64,000 bases of DNA from Fuerstiella marisgermanici (lineage in GTDB: Bacteria > Planctomycetota > Planctomycetia > Planctomycetales > Planctomycetaceae), in contig NZ_CP017641.1 in NCBI RefSeq assembly GCF_001983935.1, positions 6,419,001 through 6,483,000 on the forward strand, in the 5' to 3' direction. Numbering within the stretch: the first letter of the stretch is position 1; every line of letters starts with the position of its first letter. The notes beneath the pieces are model-generated. The model searched no databases. It was not told where the DNA came from and saw nothing but the letters and a program-made list of their open reading frames with translations. This document shows positions 62,295 through 64,000 of the stretch, in pieces. The translations under genes were made by a program, and so were the position numbers.

Positions 62295-63392
62295 CTACTG
62301 ACCTTCGAGATACTTCAGCTGAATGTTGGTGTCAGGCAGTTTGGGTTGCAACTTCGCCACACCTTCTGCCGTGACGGCCGTTCGCGTGACCTTCAGATCT
62401 TTGAGACTTGTGAGGCCTTCGAGCATTGGCAAACCGGCGTCAGAAACAGTCGTAGAACCCAAATGTAGGAAGGTCAGCTTTTTCATGTCCTTCAACGCAG
62501 ATAGCCCAGCGTCCGATAGCTGAGTATTGTCGAGGTTCAGCCATTCCAGATTCGTCAGTGGAGCAAGGTGTTCGACACCCGCGTCGCTGATGGCCAAGCG
62601 CCACAGATTCAGCTTCTTCAGATTCGTCAGGCTTGATAGGTGAGCCATCCCGGCGTCTGTTAGCTGAGAGTTTTCGCTGAGATCCAGATCCGTGAGTTGA
62701 TTCATATCGGAAAGGTGAGCAAGGCCATCGTCAGACACCTGATTGAAGGCCAGCCGCAACTTTTTGAGCTTTGGGTACTGGTGCAGCAACTTCAGTCCGT
62801 CGTCGCTGATCAGCGTGGACTTCATGTAAAGTTCCTCCAGATTCACCAGCTTGTCGAGCGGCTGAAGGCCGTCTTCGCTGACAAACAGGCCGTCCAGTGC
62901 CAGCACTTTCAGGTTGGTCAAATCGGCCAGATGGACCAGGCCACCATCGTCAACAGAAGTCGCTCCACTCACGCCATTCAACCGGACGGCTTTAAGTGTC
63001 TTGAGGTTCTTCAGATGAGCCAGAGCGTCGTTACCAACCGTGCAGTCTCGCAGGTCCAGGTTCGCCAGCGGTGACTTGGTGTCGGCCAGAAAAGCAATTC
63101 CGTCCGCTGCGATCGGCAGCTCGTTCAACAACAGCGACGTGACGTAATTCAGCTGCGCCACGTGCGACAGGGCGTCATTGGTCGCTTCGGTGTCTCGCAG
63201 ATTTACTTCTACGATGTTTCCGGCAGCCGACCGCTTGAATTTCGCACCCACAGCTTCCAGTGCAGTGACGGCATCTGCATCGTCCGGCGTGGTCGCAACG
63301 GCAGGCGTTTTTGTTGAAGAATCGGAGGGGGTGTCGTTCGTCTGTTGACAGCCAAACAGAAGCAAAAAAGGCAGGATTGGCAGCAATTTCAT
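62295..63392 (-). CDS. Leucine-rich-repeat lipoprotein
   Basis: 365 residues. A lipobox LPFLLLFGC gives a predicted lipoprotein, followed by a Thr/Ser/Pro-rich linker. From about residue 60 on there are repeated LRR units of about 24 residues with consensus LTDAGLAHLSxLTNLKxLxL (for example LTDAGMAHLSSLTNLKKLNL and LSDAGLSALKDMKKLTFLHL). Probably a surface-anchored protein-binding scaffold; the partner is unknown. Confidence 0.93.
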   Translation of the reverse strand: MKLLPILPFLLLFGCQQTNDTPSDSSTKTPAVATTPDDADAVTALEAVGAKFKRSAAGNIVEVNLRDTEATNDALSHVAQLNYVTSLLLNELPIAADGIAFLADTKSPLANLDLRDCTVGNDALAHLKNLKTLKAVRLNGVSGATSVDDGGLVHLADLTNLKVLALDGLFVSEDGLQPLDKLVNLEELYMKSTLISDDGLKLLHQYPKLKKLRLAFNQVSDDGLAHLSDMNQLTDLDLSENSQLTDAGMAHLSSLTNLKKLNLWRLAISDAGVEHLAPLTNLEWLNLDNTQLSDAGLSALKDMKKLTFLHLGSTTVSDAGLPMLEGLTSLKDLKVTRTAVTAEGVAKLQPKLPDTNIQLKYLEGQ

Positions 63393-63496
63393 GGGGAGTA
63401 ACCGCAGTAAGGATCGAAGTTTGAGACTTCACTACGGTACAGGAAACGCTGAGTGTCGTGTAGCAAACGTTAGGCTTTTCGCCGGAATGACAACGT

Positions 63497-64000
63497 CTAT
63501 TGCGTCGTCGCCATCGACCGTCGAGCCGTGCGGGAATTCAGCTCTTCGCTCCACGACACAATGGTGTCCTTGATCCGCTGGCGGTCCAGTTTGTCCGGCT
63601 GGCATTCCAGTAAAGCTCGCTGCAGCATGCGAACTGCTTCCCGCTTCTGGCCTACGTCGTAGCGAGTGTACGCCATCTGGATTCGCACTACGGGTAATTG
63701 AGGGACTTCGCTCATAGCGTGAGTCCACAGCGTATCCGGGTTCCGCCAGACGGGTAAATGCTGTCTTGTAGCCGACAGTGCCATCAACACGGCTACCAAG
63801 CCAACCGACAACTTCATGCTTCTGGCAAGGTAGTGCAGGGCAGAATCTGCGTGCACTTCCGCCCCATAAAACAACCGACTAACACCCGACGCCGCCACAG
63901 CAAAAAACAGAATGCACGGCAGGTACAGGTACCGGTCGTTCATCAGTGTGGTGATTTTGAAGAAGTTTAATACCGGCAGCAGCAGCAGCAGATAAGTGAC
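63497..64000 (-). CDS. Membrane protein with TPR-like tail, C-terminal part (5' end outside window)
   Basis: The frame is open to the window edge, so the start lies beyond 64000. The visible part has hydrophobic helices (ILFFAVAASGVSRLFYG, LSVGLVAVLMALSAT), the motif MNDRYLYLPCI typical of TMTC/PMT-like multi-span proteins just before their TPR region, then LPVWRNPDTLWTHAMSEVPQ and one or two TPR-like helix pairs. The likely role is glycan transfer at the membrane; not certain from this fragment. Confidence 0.7.
   Translation of the reverse strand, partial: VTYLLLLLPVLNFFKITTLMNDRYLYLPCILFFAVAASGVSRLFYGAEVHADSALHYLARSMKLSVGLVAVLMALSATRQHLPVWRNPDTLWTHAMSEVPQLPVVRIQMAYTRYDVGQKREAVRMLQRALLECQPDKLDRQRIKDTIVSWSEELNSRTARRSMATTQ

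Overview
The window is chromosomal DNA from a planctomycete. The evidence is a set of lineage-typical families on one contig: DUF1553, DUF1501 and DUF1800 proteins, a CxPxR sulfatase, secreted PQQ-like beta-propellers, an ECF sigma factor fused to a Ser/Thr kinase, planctomycete-type ECF factors starting near FATTRW, and a surface protein with an LEDRTLL N-terminal signature. I cannot fix the genus. The region is rich in insertion sequences and in short GC-rich intergenic repeats.

Layout. 1-3971: tail of a DUF1553 protein, aroB, hisF and a PilT-type ATPase. 4078-14135: the wreck of one surface-protein gene on the minus strand, broken by four insertion sequences of four families (ISL3, IS3, IS66, ISAs1). 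At three of the four sites, collapsing the target duplication rejoins the reading frame. The gene also carries nonsense codons, so it is a decayed gene of about 1,500 codons. 14339-21675: a DUF1501 protein, an ECF sigma-kinase fusion, a 7Fe ferredoxin, and a divergent pair of an ECF factor and a large membrane kinase. 22439-27475: a D-aminoacylase-like amidohydrolase, a DNA-maintenance cluster (PolB-like exonuclease, alkyltransferase-like protein, uracil-DNA glycosylase) and a MoxR ATPase. 27739-32068: a three-gene operon (secreted unknown, DUF1800, DUF1501). 32713-32838: tRNA-Leu(CAG) with its terminator.

33387-39274: an adenylate-kinase-like protein with a long extension, a small protein of unknown function behind a double palindrome, an FHA-EAL signalling protein and gamma-glutamyltransferase. 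39509-42565: a secreted protein plus four-helix membrane protein pair whose first gene is split by a second IS3 element with a 3-bp duplication. 42783-44353: a second, almost identical IS66 copy in inverted orientation to the first. 44550-50467: two PQQ-like propellers, a small secreted protein, a dGTPase and a two-gene nucleotidyltransferase module. 50863-55503: myo-inositol oxygenase, a small membrane protein, and a sulfatase/enolase-superfamily operon. 56601-58354: a SUKH-type protein and a rhomboid-like pseudoprotease. 58555-64000: an FAD oxidoreductase fused to a YtqB/MnmM-like methyltransferase, a Gfo/Idh/MocA oxidoreductase, a repeat- and hairpin-rich spacer, a leucine-rich-repeat lipoprotein, and the end of a multi-span membrane protein with a TPR-like tail.

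The most interesting observations are: (1) the 58555-60186 fusion, which looks like an independently built MnmC (wobble-uridine modification) with the domain order reversed and a non-homologous methyltransferase; (2) the surface gene shredded by four unrelated insertion sequences; (3) the IS-interrupted secreted/membrane gene pair, which matches no family I know; and (4) two families of roughly 200-bp palindromic intergenic repeats and a 131-bp MITE-like element.
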